The position numbers were made by a program, and so were the translations under genes. The notes beneath the pieces were generated by a model. That model did not search any database and had not been told where the DNA came from. It saw nothing but the letters and a program-made list of their open reading frames with translations. A stretch of DNA of 64,000 nt from Frigidibacter albus (GTDB taxonomy: Bacteria > Pseudomonadota > Alphaproteobacteria > Rhodobacterales > Rhodobacteraceae): NCBI RefSeq assembly GCF_009908165.1, contig NZ_JAAAUC010000002.1, positions 1-64,000 of the forward strand, read 5' to 3'. Within the stretch, counting starts at the first letter, position 1; each line of letters opens with the position of its first letter. Below, piece after piece: positions 17,745 to 26,777 of the stretch.

Positions 17745-18185
17745 GGATCTCGCTGGCGAACGGCAACAGCCTCGACCTCGTGCTGTTCCTGAACGGGCTG
17801 CCGGCGACGGCGGAACTGAAGACAGACTTCACCCAAGGCATCCAGGACGCCGTCGACCAGTATCGCTTCGAGCGGCACCCCAGCCCCAAGGGACAGCCTC
17901 CGGAACCCCTTCTGGGCTTCCCCGGCGGTACCCTCGTGCATTTCGCGGTCAGCGACTTCGAGGGGATGATGACGACGCGGCTCGACGGGCCTGCCACGCG
18001 CTTCCTGCCGTTCAACAAGGGGGCCTGACGGGGGCAAGGGCAACGCACTGAACCCGAACGGGCACCCGACGGCTTGTCTCTGGTCCTCGGCCGCTACAGT
18101 GTGGCGACGCGGAACGCGAAGACGCAGGTCACCGGGATGATCTTCCCGCGCTTCCGCCGGCTCGATAATCACGCCGACCTCGCTC
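17745..18185 (+). pseudogene. Decayed fragment of a type I restriction enzyme R subunit (hsdR)
   Basis: Three pieces of plus-strand translation match the N-terminal half of HsdR in order. Piece 1, about 17759-18022, reads NSLDLVLFLNGLP, TAELKTDFTQ, AVDQYRFERHP, FPGGTLVHFAVS and GPATRFLPFN. Piece 2, from 18027 in the +1 frame, reads DGGKGNALNPNGHPTA. Piece 3, from 18083 back in the first frame, reads LGRYSVATRNAK and MIFPRFRRLD. Two frameshifts, an internal deletion, and no start or downstream helicase motifs mean it cannot be functional. No hsdM or hsdS is nearby. Recognition is from memory of the family, without a database search. Confidence 0.72.
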
Positions 18186-18366
18186 CAGCCATAGCTGCCG
18201 TTCGGCTCCTCGGCGGAATAGAAGTGTGAGAGACCAAGCTGCGGGATCCATGGCCCTCGCGGGCAGGGATCAGCGGGCCCCCGGCAAGGTCATTGCCTAT
18301 CTCGTGCTCCCCGCGGCGCCGCAACCTTCGGCACAATGCACCCGGCCCTGACCGGGCGCCCGGGTT

Positions 18367-19719
18367 TCAAGCGGTGCGCAGGCGGCGGCCGGCAAGGAAC
18401 ACGCCAAGCTCCACCGCCGCCAGCAGCAGCATCGACAGGCCGACCAGCGGGAAGAAGATGCCCGCCGCGACCGCCATCAGCAGCAACGTGCGCGGGATCC
18501 GCCAGTCCGCGGGCACCTGCGGCACCCCGAGCGCGCCGGCGGGGCGGCGCTTCCACCACATCGCGGCGGCGGATACGCAGAGCATGACCATCGCCGCGCA
18601 GGCCAGCAGCAGGACGATCTGGTTCACCAGCCCGAACTCCTGCCCCATGTGCACGCTGATCCCCCATTCGGCCCACCGCCCGAGGGTGCCAAGGTCGGCA
18701 AGATCCGCGTCATAGAGAACTGCGCCGCTATACTGGTCGAGATGGATCACCCGCTCATAGGTGATGTCATCGGGATAGACCGAGGCGGTGAACACCCCCT
18801 CCGGCCCGTTCGGCATCACCACCGCATAGCCCGGCACGAGCCCGAGCGCCTCGACACGGGCCACGACGGTATCGAGTGCCTGGGGCACGCCCGCCGCCGC
18901 AGTGGAGAGCGGCATCGGCTGGTTCTCCATGATCCAGGGCGCGCGGTCGAGGGCGGCGGAGACCGGCACCGTCGAGGCCGGCTTGCCCGACCAGTAGCCA
19001 TCGGGCATCCCGAGCCCGAGCGCATAGGCGTAGTCATAGAACTTGCCGCCCCAGACGCTCGACCAGGGCAGCCCGGTCATCGACAGGAACACGATGAAGG
19101 ACGCGGTATAGATCCCCGTCACCGCATGCAGATCGCGCCACCACGGCCGTCCGCGCGTCGCCTTGATGCTGACGGTGCCGACCTTCTTGCCGCGCGGCCA
19201 CCACAGGTAGATGCCGGTGGCGACCAGCAGCACCATCCAGCCCGCGGCCGCCTCTATCAGCCGGTTGCCGACCCAGCCGACATAGTCCAGCGAATGCAGC
19301 TTGCGCACCACATGCATCGCCGGGCTGCCGGACGCGCCGGCATCCCACAGGCTGCCCTGCACGGTGCCGGTATAGGGATCGACATAGACGGTGTTCTTCA
19401 GCCCGTCTGCGCCGAGAATATCCACCTCGGCGCTGCGATCCGCAGCCGCCGCGGGGGTATAGGCCTTGAGCGTGCCCGGGTTCGACGCCAGCGCCGCAGC
19501 GGTGATCTGCGAGGGCAGCAGCGGGGCGCTCGCCGCCGACTCGACGAAGCGCAGGCGGCTGTAGGCGGCGTCGTTAATCTCATCCTTGAACAGGTAGATG
19601 CCGCCGGTGACGGCAAGGATCAACATGAAGGGCAGGACGACGAGGCCAGCAATGAAGTGCCAGCGCCAGATGGCACTGTAGAGCGCGGCCTTGGCGGCGC
19701 GGGGATTTGCGTGAGTCAT
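18367..19719 (-). CDS. PepSY-associated membrane protein (PepSY_TM family)
   Basis: A 450-residue protein with four long hydrophobic segments: residues 15-45 (WHFIAGLVVLPFMLILAV), about 140-165, about 190-215, and a C-terminal cluster from about 350. Periplasmic PepSY lobes lie between them (for example TVYVDPYTGTVQGSL). Conserved His residues at membrane edges (RWHF, MHVVRKLHSLDY, DLHAVTG, SVHMGQEF) are usual for the family, which is linked to iron or copper uptake and respiratory electron transfer. The start ATG 19719 gives the normal N-terminus; the open frame upstream is ignored. It lies 97 bp after a CPLC protein and the nos genes on the same strand, suggesting a metal-related role for NosZ maturation. 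Confidence 0.85.
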   Translation of the reverse strand: MTHANPRAAKAALYSAIWRWHFIAGLVVLPFMLILAVTGGIYLFKDEINDAAYSRLRFVESAASAPLLPSQITAAALASNPGTLKAYTPAAAADRSAEVDILGADGLKNTVYVDPYTGTVQGSLWDAGASGSPAMHVVRKLHSLDYVGWVGNRLIEAAAGWMVLLVATGIYLWWPRGKKVGTVSIKATRGRPWWRDLHAVTGIYTASFIVFLSMTGLPWSSVWGGKFYDYAYALGLGMPDGYWSGKPASTVPVSAALDRAPWIMENQPMPLSTAAAGVPQALDTVVARVEALGLVPGYAVVMPNGPEGVFTASVYPDDITYERVIHLDQYSGAVLYDADLADLGTLGRWAEWGISVHMGQEFGLVNQIVLLLACAAMVMLCVSAAAMWWKRRPAGALGVPQVPADWRIPRTLLLMAVAAGIFFPLVGLSMLLLAAVELGVFLAGRRLRTA

Positions 19720-19816
19720 GGGTCCAGTCCAGTGGGCCCGCCGTCTTGCGGCCGGGCAACAAGGGGAGCCGGGCGGGCGGGCCGCCGGCGATACGGTCAG
19801 GCGCGGCAAGATGCCG

Positions 19817-20332
19817 TCAGCCGGTGACCGGGGGCCCCCTTGGGGAATGGTGCAGGTTGCGGGTCTGCGCGGCGCGGTGCAGGTCACTCAGCCGCCGCCA
19901 CCCGTCATGCGGGGTCAGCAAAAACGAGATACTGTCATGGCCTACGCCCGGAGCGTCAGGCAGCGCATGGCAGAGCGGGCAGCTGTGATCATGCGGCAAT
20001 TCGCCCCCGCACAGATCACCGACGCTCGTCCCATGTGCCAGTTCAAAGGCTTCGATCGCCACCTCGCCCCGGTCCGGCGCCATCATCCCGGCCGAGGTGA
20101 CGCTGGTCACGGCAATCAGCATCGCAACTGCGATGGCGAGCAAGGGGAAGGCGATCCGCGTCCACATGCGCCGTTGCATGCCACGGAACACAGAGCCGGG
20201 GAAGGGCGACGATGTCAGACGGGTCCGGTTGGAGGCACCGCTCTTGCTGAATCGCCCCTGCGCCGAACTGGGGGCGACGGTCGCCGCACCTGCCCCAGAG
20301 GGATCACCGCTGCGGCTCATCGCCAGCATCAT
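19817..20332 (-). CDS. Small membrane-anchored Cys/His protein after nosX (DUF2946-like)
   Basis: A 171-residue protein of unknown function. One hydrophobic helix (WTRIAFPLLAIAVAMLIAVT, about residues 57-76) is followed by an exported region with GGELPHDHSCPLCHALPD, a cluster of His and a CPLC pair able to bind copper or iron, as in DUF2946-type proteins. ATG 20332 has a good ribosome site (AAAGGA, 6-nt spacing) and lies 12 bp after nosX, so it looks like part of the nos transcript. An alternative start is ATG 20179, which removes the basic N-terminal stretch and leaves a signal-anchor. Confidence 0.65.
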   Translation of the reverse strand: MMLAMSRSGDPSGAGAATVAPSSAQGRFSKSGASNRTRLTSSPFPGSVFRGMQRRMWTRIAFPLLAIAVAMLIAVTSVTSAGMMAPDRGEVAIEAFELAHGTSVGDLCGGELPHDHSCPLCHALPDAPGVGHDSISFLLTPHDGWRRLSDLHRAAQTRNLHHSPRGPPVTG

Positions 20333-20344
20333 CGGGCGTCCTTT

Positions 20345-21241
20345 CTATAGCGCGATGGCGGAGACCAGCGTCGTGCCCGGGACGCGGTCGCACAGGGCAC
20401 GGACTTCCGCCTCTGTGCCCAGAAGACAGGCCGCTGTCGAGACCGCGTCGGCCAGAGCCGCCGAGCGGGCCGAGACCGTGACGGCCTCCCAGTGGGGCAG
20501 GGCGGGGCGACCTGTGGACGGGTTCAGGATGTGGCTGGTCACGCCGTCGCCGCCGAAGGTCATGCCCAAAGGAGAGGATGTCGCCAGCGCGAGATCTTGC
20601 AGGGCGAGCGTGTCGCCGGAGGGCAGCCGGACGGGCCAGCTGCCGCCGGGCAGGGCGGCCATCTCTCCGGTGTCGATCAGGGCGCGGGTCAGGCCGTTCC
20701 GGGCCAGCAGCGCGGCGACCCGGTCGGCAATGTAGCCCTGGGCGATGCCGTTCAGGGTCAGCGCCGTGCCGGGCTGGAGCGTGATGGCCCCGGGGTCAAG
20801 ATTGACGCGGTGCCAGCCGATGCGCGCGAGGATCGTGGCACGCTCGGCCCCGGTCAGCGGCGTTCCGCGTTCCAGCGCCATCGCCTGCGCGGACCAGAGC
20901 GGCTGGACCGTCGGGTCGAACCGCCCGCCGCTGGCATGGTGGACCGATCCGGCGATGCTGAGGCACTCGAGGAGTTCGAAGGGCGGGGCGCGCAGGGTCC
21001 CGTCGCGGTTCAGCCGGCTGAGGGAAGAGTCGGGCTTGTAGAGGCTGAAGATCCCCTCCAGCCGCCAGATCTCGTCCATCGCCAGGGCGGCAAGACGCGG
21101 GGCGTCCGGGTGCTGGATGCGAAGCGTGACCCGGGCGCCCAGGGCGATGCCGGTTTCGGTGTGAAGGTCGGGCGCCTTGCCCAAGGCCATCGTGGGCACA
21201 AGGGCGGCAGAGATCGCAATGAAACGGCGGCGGGTCAGCAT
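20345..21241 (-). CDS. nosX: FAD:protein FMN transferase (ApbE family) of the nos cluster
   Basis: A 298-residue ApbE/NosX protein with a signal sequence (RRRFIAISAALVPTMALG). It attaches FMN to the periplasmic flavin domain of NosR, needed to keep N2O reductase active. Family blocks include DEIWRLEGIFSLYKPDSSLS (about 56-75), GGRFDPTVQPLW (about 105-116), LNGIAQGYIADRV (about 163-175) and DTGEMAALPGG (about 190-200). It begins three bases after the nosL stop. The N-terminus resembles a twin-arginine signal. Confidence 0.93.
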   Translation of the reverse strand: MLTRRRFIAISAALVPTMALGKAPDLHTETGIALGARVTLRIQHPDAPRLAALAMDEIWRLEGIFSLYKPDSSLSRLNRDGTLRAPPFELLECLSIAGSVHHASGGRFDPTVQPLWSAQAMALERGTPLTGAERATILARIGWHRVNLDPGAITLQPGTALTLNGIAQGYIADRVAALLARNGLTRALIDTGEMAALPGGSWPVRLPSGDTLALQDLALATSSPLGMTFGGDGVTSHILNPSTGRPALPHWEAVTVSARSAALADAVSTAACLLGTEAEVRALCDRVPGTTLVSAIAL

Positions 21242-21244
21242 GGC

Positions 21245-21802
21245 TCAGCCCCCCGCCCTGTCGGACAGGGCTTCAAGCCGGCGGCCATAATCGCCGTCGC
21301 CCTCTGCCGTCTCGGTGACCGGGGCGAGCACGGCGGAGTCGGGGATCGCGTCGAGGCCCATGATGTTTCCTCCGTGCCTGGCCGCGAACGCCTCGGCTGC
21401 CGCGGGGTCGGCGAAGGGCACGACCTCTGGCGCGCCCATGCCGCCTTCGATTGCCGCGCCCACGACATAGCTTGCGGTGCGGGCGTCGATCCAGTTGTCC
21501 GCGCCCGGATCTGCCCAGGTCGCGCCGGGTGCGCCCATATCGGCGACCCAGATGGCAAGGATCGGATGGCTTTGTTCCGGCAGGCGCAGATAGGCCACCG
21601 TGTCGGAGACCTGGCTGAAGAACAGCGGCGTCCCCGGCAGGCCCTCAAGGTGGACCTGCCCCTTGGGGCCTTCATGCTCCAGCAGGTTCATCTGGCAGAA
21701 ATGGCCGACGGTTTCGGGGTTCAGCGGCAGCGGGTCGGTGTTCTGGGCAACCTCTTCCTGGCAGGCGGCAAGGGCGAGGGCGAGGAGAAGCACATGTTTC
21801 AT
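21245..21802 (-). CDS. nosL: NosL copper-chaperone lipoprotein
   Basis: A 185-residue lipoprotein with lipobox LALAAC (Cys14). The CQMN motif with surrounding Met/His (VGHFCQMNLLEHEGPKGQ) is the NosL metal site; the protein delivers Cu(I) to apo-NosZ in the periplasm. The start overlaps the nosY stop (ATGA, 21799-21802), which fixes it well inside a longer open frame. It is followed closely by nosX. Confidence 0.93.
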   Translation of the reverse strand: MKHVLLLALALAACQEEVAQNTDPLPLNPETVGHFCQMNLLEHEGPKGQVHLEGLPGTPLFFSQVSDTVAYLRLPEQSHPILAIWVADMGAPGATWADPGADNWIDARTASYVVGAAIEGGMGAPEVVPFADPAAAEAFAARHGGNIMGLDAIPDSAVLAPVTETAEGDGDYGRRLEALSDRAGG

Positions 21803-22620
21803 GGGGTGACCTTTCGGAAGGCGGCGGCGGCAAGGCCGAGGGCGGCCAGTGGCCACAGAAGGATCGAGCTCAGCGATTGCCACAGCGGGATGGCATCCGC
21901 CGCACTCCCGACCCCGGACGCGGCGGCGGTTGCGCCAGAGGCTGTGAGGTTGAAGAGGCGGAAGGCGTCGGCGGGGTTCACCAGAAGCGCGACGGGAAAC
22001 GCCTTGGTCGTGAACCAGCCGCCGTTGTCGGCGACGATGGCAGCAAGAAGCGCGAGGTCGTAAAGCACGACAAGGCCGAGCCAGAGACCGACCGCCAGGC
22101 CCGCGGCCCCCGAGGGGCGGCGCGACAGGGCCGAAAGGGCATAGCCTGCGCCAAGGAACGTTGCCCCCAGCAGGACCGAGGACCAGGACAGCCGCCAGAG
22201 CGCGGGCAGGCCCGCAAGCGCAGTCTCGTCGCCCCAGATCGCCATGCCTGCGGCCAGCCCGTGGCCCAGCAGGACGGCGAGCGCGAGGATCGCGAGGTGG
22301 GCCATCAGCTTGCCGATCAGCACCTCCTCCCGGGCGATGGGGTAGGCGAGCAGGAGGGGCAGGGTGCCACGCTCTGCCTCGCCCGCGATGGCGTCGAAGC
22401 TCATGAGAAGCGCCAGCAGCGGGATCAGATAGACCGACAGCGAGGTCAGCGAGGCCACGGTGACGGACAGCCGGTCCACCCCAAGCCCGCCGGTGGGGGC
22501 AGAGCCTGCCAGCGCCAGGACGACCGAGAAGACCGCCATCAGCACCAGCGCGATGGCGACCCAGCGGTTGCGCAGGGCGATGCGGAACTCGGTGCCCGCG
22601 GTGGACAGGATCCGGTTCAT
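21799..22620 (-). CDS. nosY: NosY ABC-type permease
   Basis: A 273-residue integral membrane protein with six predicted helices and little hydrophilic sequence; the permease partner of NosF and NosD. The N-terminus (TEFRIALRNRWVAIALVLMA) and the conserved AGEAERGTLPLLLAYPI block (about 81-97) identify it. The NosDFY complex supplies or shapes sulfur/copper cargo for the tetranuclear CuZ centre. ATGA overlap with nosF upstream and with nosL downstream. Confidence 0.94.
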   Translation of the reverse strand: MNRILSTAGTEFRIALRNRWVAIALVLMAVFSVVLALAGSAPTGGLGVDRLSVTVASLTSLSVYLIPLLALLMSFDAIAGEAERGTLPLLLAYPIAREEVLIGKLMAHLAILALAVLLGHGLAAGMAIWGDETALAGLPALWRLSWSSVLLGATFLGAGYALSALSRRPSGAAGLAVGLWLGLVVLYDLALLAAIVADNGGWFTTKAFPVALLVNPADAFRLFNLTASGATAAASGVGSAADAIPLWQSLSSILLWPLAALGLAAAAFRKVTP

Positions 22621-23513
22621 CGGGCGCCTCCCTGGCTGAAGTGGCTGTAGATATCCTCGAGGCTGGGGGGCAGCACGTCGAGATCGGCGACCATGTCGCC
22701 CAAGCCCGCGATACGGCCCAGGGTTTTCAGCTTTTCCGGTTGGGTGCAGGACAGGTGCAGCGCGCCGTCTACCATGATTGCGGCAGGCAGCTCTTGTGCG
22801 ATGGCGTTTGCAAAGCCGTTGCGGGCGGTGATGTGCAGCATCACGGGCAGGCTCGCGCGGCGGCGGAGGTCGGCCAGCGAGCCCTCGGCCACCAGACGGC
22901 CTTGGGACAGGATCACGATCCGGTCGGTTCGCGCCTCGACCTCGGTCAGGGCGTGGGAGGAGAGGAGGATCGAAGCACCCTGCGCGGCAAGGTCGTCGAG
23001 CAGCGCGTAGAATTCGCGCCGGGACACGGGATCGAGGCCAGAGGTCGGCTCGTCCAGGACCAATAGGCGCGGCTGCCCGATCAGCGCCTGGGCAAGGCCG
23101 ACACGCTGGCGCATGCCCTTGGAATAGGTGCCGATCCGGCGGCGGGCGGCATGGGCAAGGCCGACCCTTTCCAGCAGGCCCATTGCCAGCCCGGGGCTTT
23201 CGCCGCGCAGGGTAAGGTAGTGGCGGGTCTGCTCCTCGCCGGTCAGCGACGGGTGGAAGGCCACGTTTTCCGGCAGATAGGCGACGGCGCGGCGAGCGGC
23301 GACAGAGCCGGGCGCGGCGTCGCAGATGGTGATCTGTCCGCCCGTCGCCGGGATCAGGCCAAGGATGATCTTCATCAGCGTCGATTTGCCCGCGCCATTG
23401 TGGCCCAGAAGCGCAACCCGTTCGCCGGGAGCGACAGACAGGCTGACCCCGGTCAGGGCCACCAGCTCCCCGAAGTGTTTAGTGAGAGCCGAGATCGTCA
23501 AGGTCGAGGTCAT
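22617..23513 (-). CDS. nosF: NosF ABC transporter ATPase
   Basis: A 298-residue cytoplasmic ATPase. Walker A GHNGAGKST (about 36-44), a signature-like YSKGMRQRVGLAQ (about 133-145) and Walker B LLVLDEPTSGLD (about 153-164) are present. It energises NosY/NosD for CuZ assembly. The start at 23513 lies inside the end of nosD with a 35-bp overlap, longer than the 4-bp overlaps elsewhere in the operon; no later ATG would preserve the first strand, so this start is kept. Confidence 0.94.
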   Translation of the reverse strand: MTSTLTISALTKHFGELVALTGVSLSVAPGERVALLGHNGAGKSTLMKIILGLIPATGGQITICDAAPGSVAARRAVAYLPENVAFHPSLTGEEQTRHYLTLRGESPGLAMGLLERVGLAHAARRRIGTYSKGMRQRVGLAQALIGQPRLLVLDEPTSGLDPVSRREFYALLDDLAAQGASILLSSHALTEVEARTDRIVILSQGRLVAEGSLADLRRRASLPVMLHITARNGFANAIAQELPAAIMVDGALHLSCTQPEKLKTLGRIAGLGDMVADLDVLPPSLEDIYSHFSQGGAR

Positions 23514-24804
23514 CGGGAGTGCCTTTGGTCCAGCGCCCCGAAACCTCGGCCTCGATGGCCGTGATGTCGTCGGGAACGGGAATGAGATGGGGCTGCATCA
23601 GCGGGTGGCTGTCGGTCACGCCGCCGGGCAGGATGGCCGGGAAAGAGGATTGTGACCAGCGCACCAGCTGCACGGCAGGGGACCCGGTCAGAAGCGCGGC
23701 GGCGGGCTGCGACCACAGGATATGGTCCATCAGGTCATTGGGGCGGAAGACGCCATCGGCGATGCCGTCGCCGTTCAGGTCGAAGGCCGGATGGTCGGAC
23801 CAGAAGTTGCCCCGCCCTTCGAAGCTCCACTCCATATGCCGTGTCCCGACATACTTGACCTGCTCGTTGTTTCCCAGAAATGTATTTTCCGTCAGCATGT
23901 TGCGCTCTGATCCGGCAGTGAAGTGGATGCCGATGCCGCAGCCTTCGAAGCGGTTCCGGAAGATCAGGTTCTTGTGGGCATTGTAGATGAAGAGACATTT
24001 CTTCGTGCCGCCCCGCACCAGATTGCCGGCCACATCGGCGCTGTTGGCAAAGTTCAGCATGACGCCGTGTTCGCGGTCGCCAAGCGAGAGGTTGTCCCTC
24101 ACCACCACGCGGTCCGAGAACATGATGGCAAAGCCGAGGTGGTTGCCGATCGAGACGTTGCCGCTGACCTCGCTGTCATGGGTATACATGTAGTGGACGG
24201 CAAAGCGCAGGTCGCGGAAGGTGTTTCCCCGGTAGGTGCCCTTCTTCGACACGTTCGAGAAGATGCCGTCGCGGCCCCAGCGCACCCGGTTGCCCTCGAT
24301 CACGGTTCCGGGGCTGTTCCAGACATAGAAGCCGTTGCCCCGCTCGTTCATGCGGTGGCTCTGGCGGCCTTCGACGGTGTTGCCACGGACAAGGGCGTCG
24401 AGCCCGCCATGCACATCGACACCGTGCAGATTGTCGGTCAGCCGGTTGCCCTCGATCCTGGCGCGGTCGGCACCCTTGACGATCTTGATGCCGGAGTCGA
24501 TTTGGCTGTGGTCGGCGCCCGATCCGGTCACGTGCAGGCCGGTCAGCGCCACGTCATCGGCGGCGATGGTGATGACGGTGCCGTTCCCCTGACCGTCGAT
24601 CGTGGCAGTGCCGTCGCCGGTCAGGGTAAGGGTCCGGTCGATGGTGACGGGGCCCATGTAGGCCCCGCCCGACAGCACAAGCACGTCGCCGGGCTCGGCC
24701 GCGGCAATGGCTGCGCCAAGCGTGCCCGCGCCCGGCATGACATGCACTTCCGCCGCCGCAAGCGGCGTGGAGAGGAGCAAGAGCAGCAGGGCGAGGGCGC
24801 GCAT
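23479..24804 (-). CDS. nosD: NosD periplasmic beta-helix protein
   Basis: A 441-residue protein with a signal peptide (to about residue 18) and a long right-handed beta-helix built of CASH/PbH1 repeats (N...G, RIEGNRLTDN, RGNTVEGR, VSGNVSIGNH, VRDNLSLGDR and similar). NosD binds NosFY at the membrane face and delivers material for the Cu4S centre of NosZ. It starts 6 bp after the nosZ stop. Length and architecture are normal. Confidence 0.94.
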   Translation of the reverse strand: MRALALLLLLLSTPLAAAEVHVMPGAGTLGAAIAAAEPGDVLVLSGGAYMGPVTIDRTLTLTGDGTATIDGQGNGTVITIAADDVALTGLHVTGSGADHSQIDSGIKIVKGADRARIEGNRLTDNLHGVDVHGGLDALVRGNTVEGRQSHRMNERGNGFYVWNSPGTVIEGNRVRWGRDGIFSNVSKKGTYRGNTFRDLRFAVHYMYTHDSEVSGNVSIGNHLGFAIMFSDRVVVRDNLSLGDREHGVMLNFANSADVAGNLVRGGTKKCLFIYNAHKNLIFRNRFEGCGIGIHFTAGSERNMLTENTFLGNNEQVKYVGTRHMEWSFEGRGNFWSDHPAFDLNGDGIADGVFRPNDLMDHILWSQPAAALLTGSPAVQLVRWSQSSFPAILPGGVTDSHPLMQPHLIPVPDDITAIEAEVSGRWTKGTPDDLDLDDLGSH

Positions 24805-24810
24805 CTGTCT

Positions 24811-26763
24811 TCAGGCCCCTGCGGGTTCCACGAACATCCGGCCGCGCATCTCCATGTGCAGCGCGTGGCAGAACCACTGGCAATAGTACCAGTAGACCCC
24901 AGGCTGGGCGGCGGTGAAGGTGATGGACGCGGTGGCCATCGGCGCCACTTCCATCGCCACGCCGTGGTTCCCGAGTGTGAAGCCGTGGGTCAGGTCGTCG
25001 ATGTCGTCGAGGTTGGTGCAGATCACCGTGACCTCGTCGCCTTCCTTGACCGTGAAGCTTTCCAGGCTGAACGCCGGTGCCATGCTGGTCATGTAGACCC
25101 GCACCTTCCTCGGGTCGTCCTTGTCGCGGATCACCGTGTCGGCCCAGTCGTCGATATTCACCCCGTCCGCCTCGGCCTGGGTGCGGGTTTCGGCCCACAT
25201 CGGGTCTTGCCGGTCCCAGGCGTTCAGCGGGTTCAGCAAGCTGGCGGGGACGGCGATGGCATCGTGCGGTTCGGCAAAGGTCGGGCCGTCATGCACCAGG
25301 ATCATCTTGTCGCCCGAGATGTCGAACAACTGGTCGTTTTCGGGCTTCAGCGGCCCCACGTTCAGGAACCTGTCCTTCGAGAACTTGGACAGGCAGACCA
25401 GCCACTTGTTTTCAGCGTCCAGCGTCTCGCCCATCACGGTCTTGAGGTGACCGGGCTGGTAGTGGACGTCGACCTTGTCCTTGATCGGGTCCACCGCTTC
25501 ACCGGCATAGGCGCGGATCGCGTCTTCGATGTTCCACTTGACCACCTGGCTGTCCAGGAACAGCGAGGTATAGGCATTGCCCCGCCCGTCAAAGGCAGTG
25601 TGCAGCGGGCCAAGGCCAAGCTCGGGTTCCGCCACGACGACGCTGCGCGGATCGACATCGCTGTCGAACAGCGTGTCGAACTTCGTCACGTCCAGCACCG
25701 TCACGGTGGGCGACAGCTTGCCGGCGATGCAAAGGTGCTTGCGGTCCGGCGCCATGTTGCAGCCATGCGGGTTGTTGGCGATGGGGATATAGCGGGTCAG
25801 CTGGCTGGCCGCCTCTTTCCGGCCATCCAGAACGCGCACGCCGTTCAGCTCCTGCCCCTCGCCCGCCGCCACGGCCTTCTCGATCTCGGCAATGTTGAAG
25901 ACGACAACATGGTCCATCTCGGCCGCAGTCATGTCGGCCAGCGTCATGCCCATTTCGCTGTTGTAGCTGGTCGAGAAGGCCCACTTGCCTTCATAATCCG
26001 CATCGCAATTGTCGAGGTTGCCCGAGACGATCACCTGCCAGGCGGGCATCCAGCTTTCGCTGTCGACGGCAGTGAAGATGTTCACATAGGTCGACACGTC
26101 CTCCATCGTGGTGCCGTCGTTGACCAGCGGCGCCTCGTCCTCGCCGTTGCAGAAGACATAGGTGGATTTCGGGAACTTCTGCGGGCGCAGGCCGTGGATC
26201 GCCTTCGCGTTCGGGATTTCCAGGATCGCGTCGCACTTCATCACATCGGTGCGGACCCGGGCAACACGGGTGTTCGACTTGTCGTTCATGAACAGGAACT
26301 TGCCGTCATACTTGCCCTGATCGAAGGACATGTGGACGTGGTGAAGATCGCCCTGGTCGTGGACCTTCTTGCCATTCGCCGCGAGGTATTTCTTCGTCTT
26401 GTCGGTCATCGTCCGCTGATGGATGCGGATCGATTCATTGGTCGATCCCCAGCCGGTGGCCGAACAACGGTTGAAGACCGGCACCCGCATCAGTTCGCGC
26501 ATCGACGGGACGCCGAGGATCCGCATCTCGCCCGACTGGCCCGAGGACCAGAAGCCGTAATGGGTGTCGAGCTGGCCCGGCCCGACGGTGGCGCCTTCGC
26601 CAGCGGCATTGGCAAGGCCGGTGGAGGCGAGCATCGCGCCGCCGAAAGCCCCGCCGGTCAGGGCCAGGCGTCCACCGCCGAGGGCCCCGGCGAGGGCAGC
26701 GCCCCCAGCGGTTGCGCCCAGCAGCGCACGGCGGGAAAGCCCGGGCTTGTGTTCCTGTGTCAT
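24811..26763 (-). CDS. nosZ: Nitrous oxide reductase, clade I (Tat-exported)
   Basis: A 650-residue periplasmic enzyme reducing N2O to N2. The twin-arginine signal [18 protein letters not shown] (residues 9-26) marks it as clade I. The N-terminal beta-propeller carries the CuZ histidines (for example HHVHMSFD and the [10 protein letters not shown] region). The C-terminal cupredoxin domain holds the CuA site [14 protein letters not shown] (about 626-639), with both Cys, His and Met ligands. It lies 14 bp downstream of nosR and shares its promoter(s). Confidence 0.98.
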   Translation of the reverse strand: MTQEHKPGLSRRALLGATAGGAALAGALGGGRLALTGGAFGGAMLASTGLANAAGEGATVGPGQLDTHYGFWSSGQSGEMRILGVPSMRELMRVPVFNRCSATGWGSTNESIRIHQRTMTDKTKKYLAANGKKVHDQGDLHHVHMSFDQGKYDGKFLFMNDKSNTRVARVRTDVMKCDAILEIPNAKAIHGLRPQKFPKSTYVFCNGEDEAPLVNDGTTMEDVSTYVNIFTAVDSESWMPAWQVIVSGNLDNCDADYEGKWAFSTSYNSEMGMTLADMTAAEMDHVVVFNIAEIEKAVAAGEGQELNGVRVLDGRKEAASQLTRYIPIANNPHGCNMAPDRKHLCIAGKLSPTVTVLDVTKFDTLFDSDVDPRSVVVAEPELGLGPLHTAFDGRGNAYTSLFLDSQVVKWNIEDAIRAYAGEAVDPIKDKVDVHYQPGHLKTVMGETLDAENKWLVCLSKFSKDRFLNVGPLKPENDQLFDISGDKMILVHDGPTFAEPHDAIAVPASLLNPLNAWDRQDPMWAETRTQAEADGVNIDDWADTVIRDKDDPRKVRVYMTSMAPAFSLESFTVKEGDEVTVICTNLDDIDDLTHGFTLGNHGVAMEVAPMATASITFTAAQPGVYWYYCQWFCHALHMEMRGRMFVEPAGA

Positions 26764-26777
26764 GGTCGGAACTCCTT

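Noticed and set aside
17060-18172. 370-residue version of the DUF892 protein
   Set aside because: The upstream 206 codons have no ribosome site or homology and lie over the hsdR remnant; the 164-residue form has family length.
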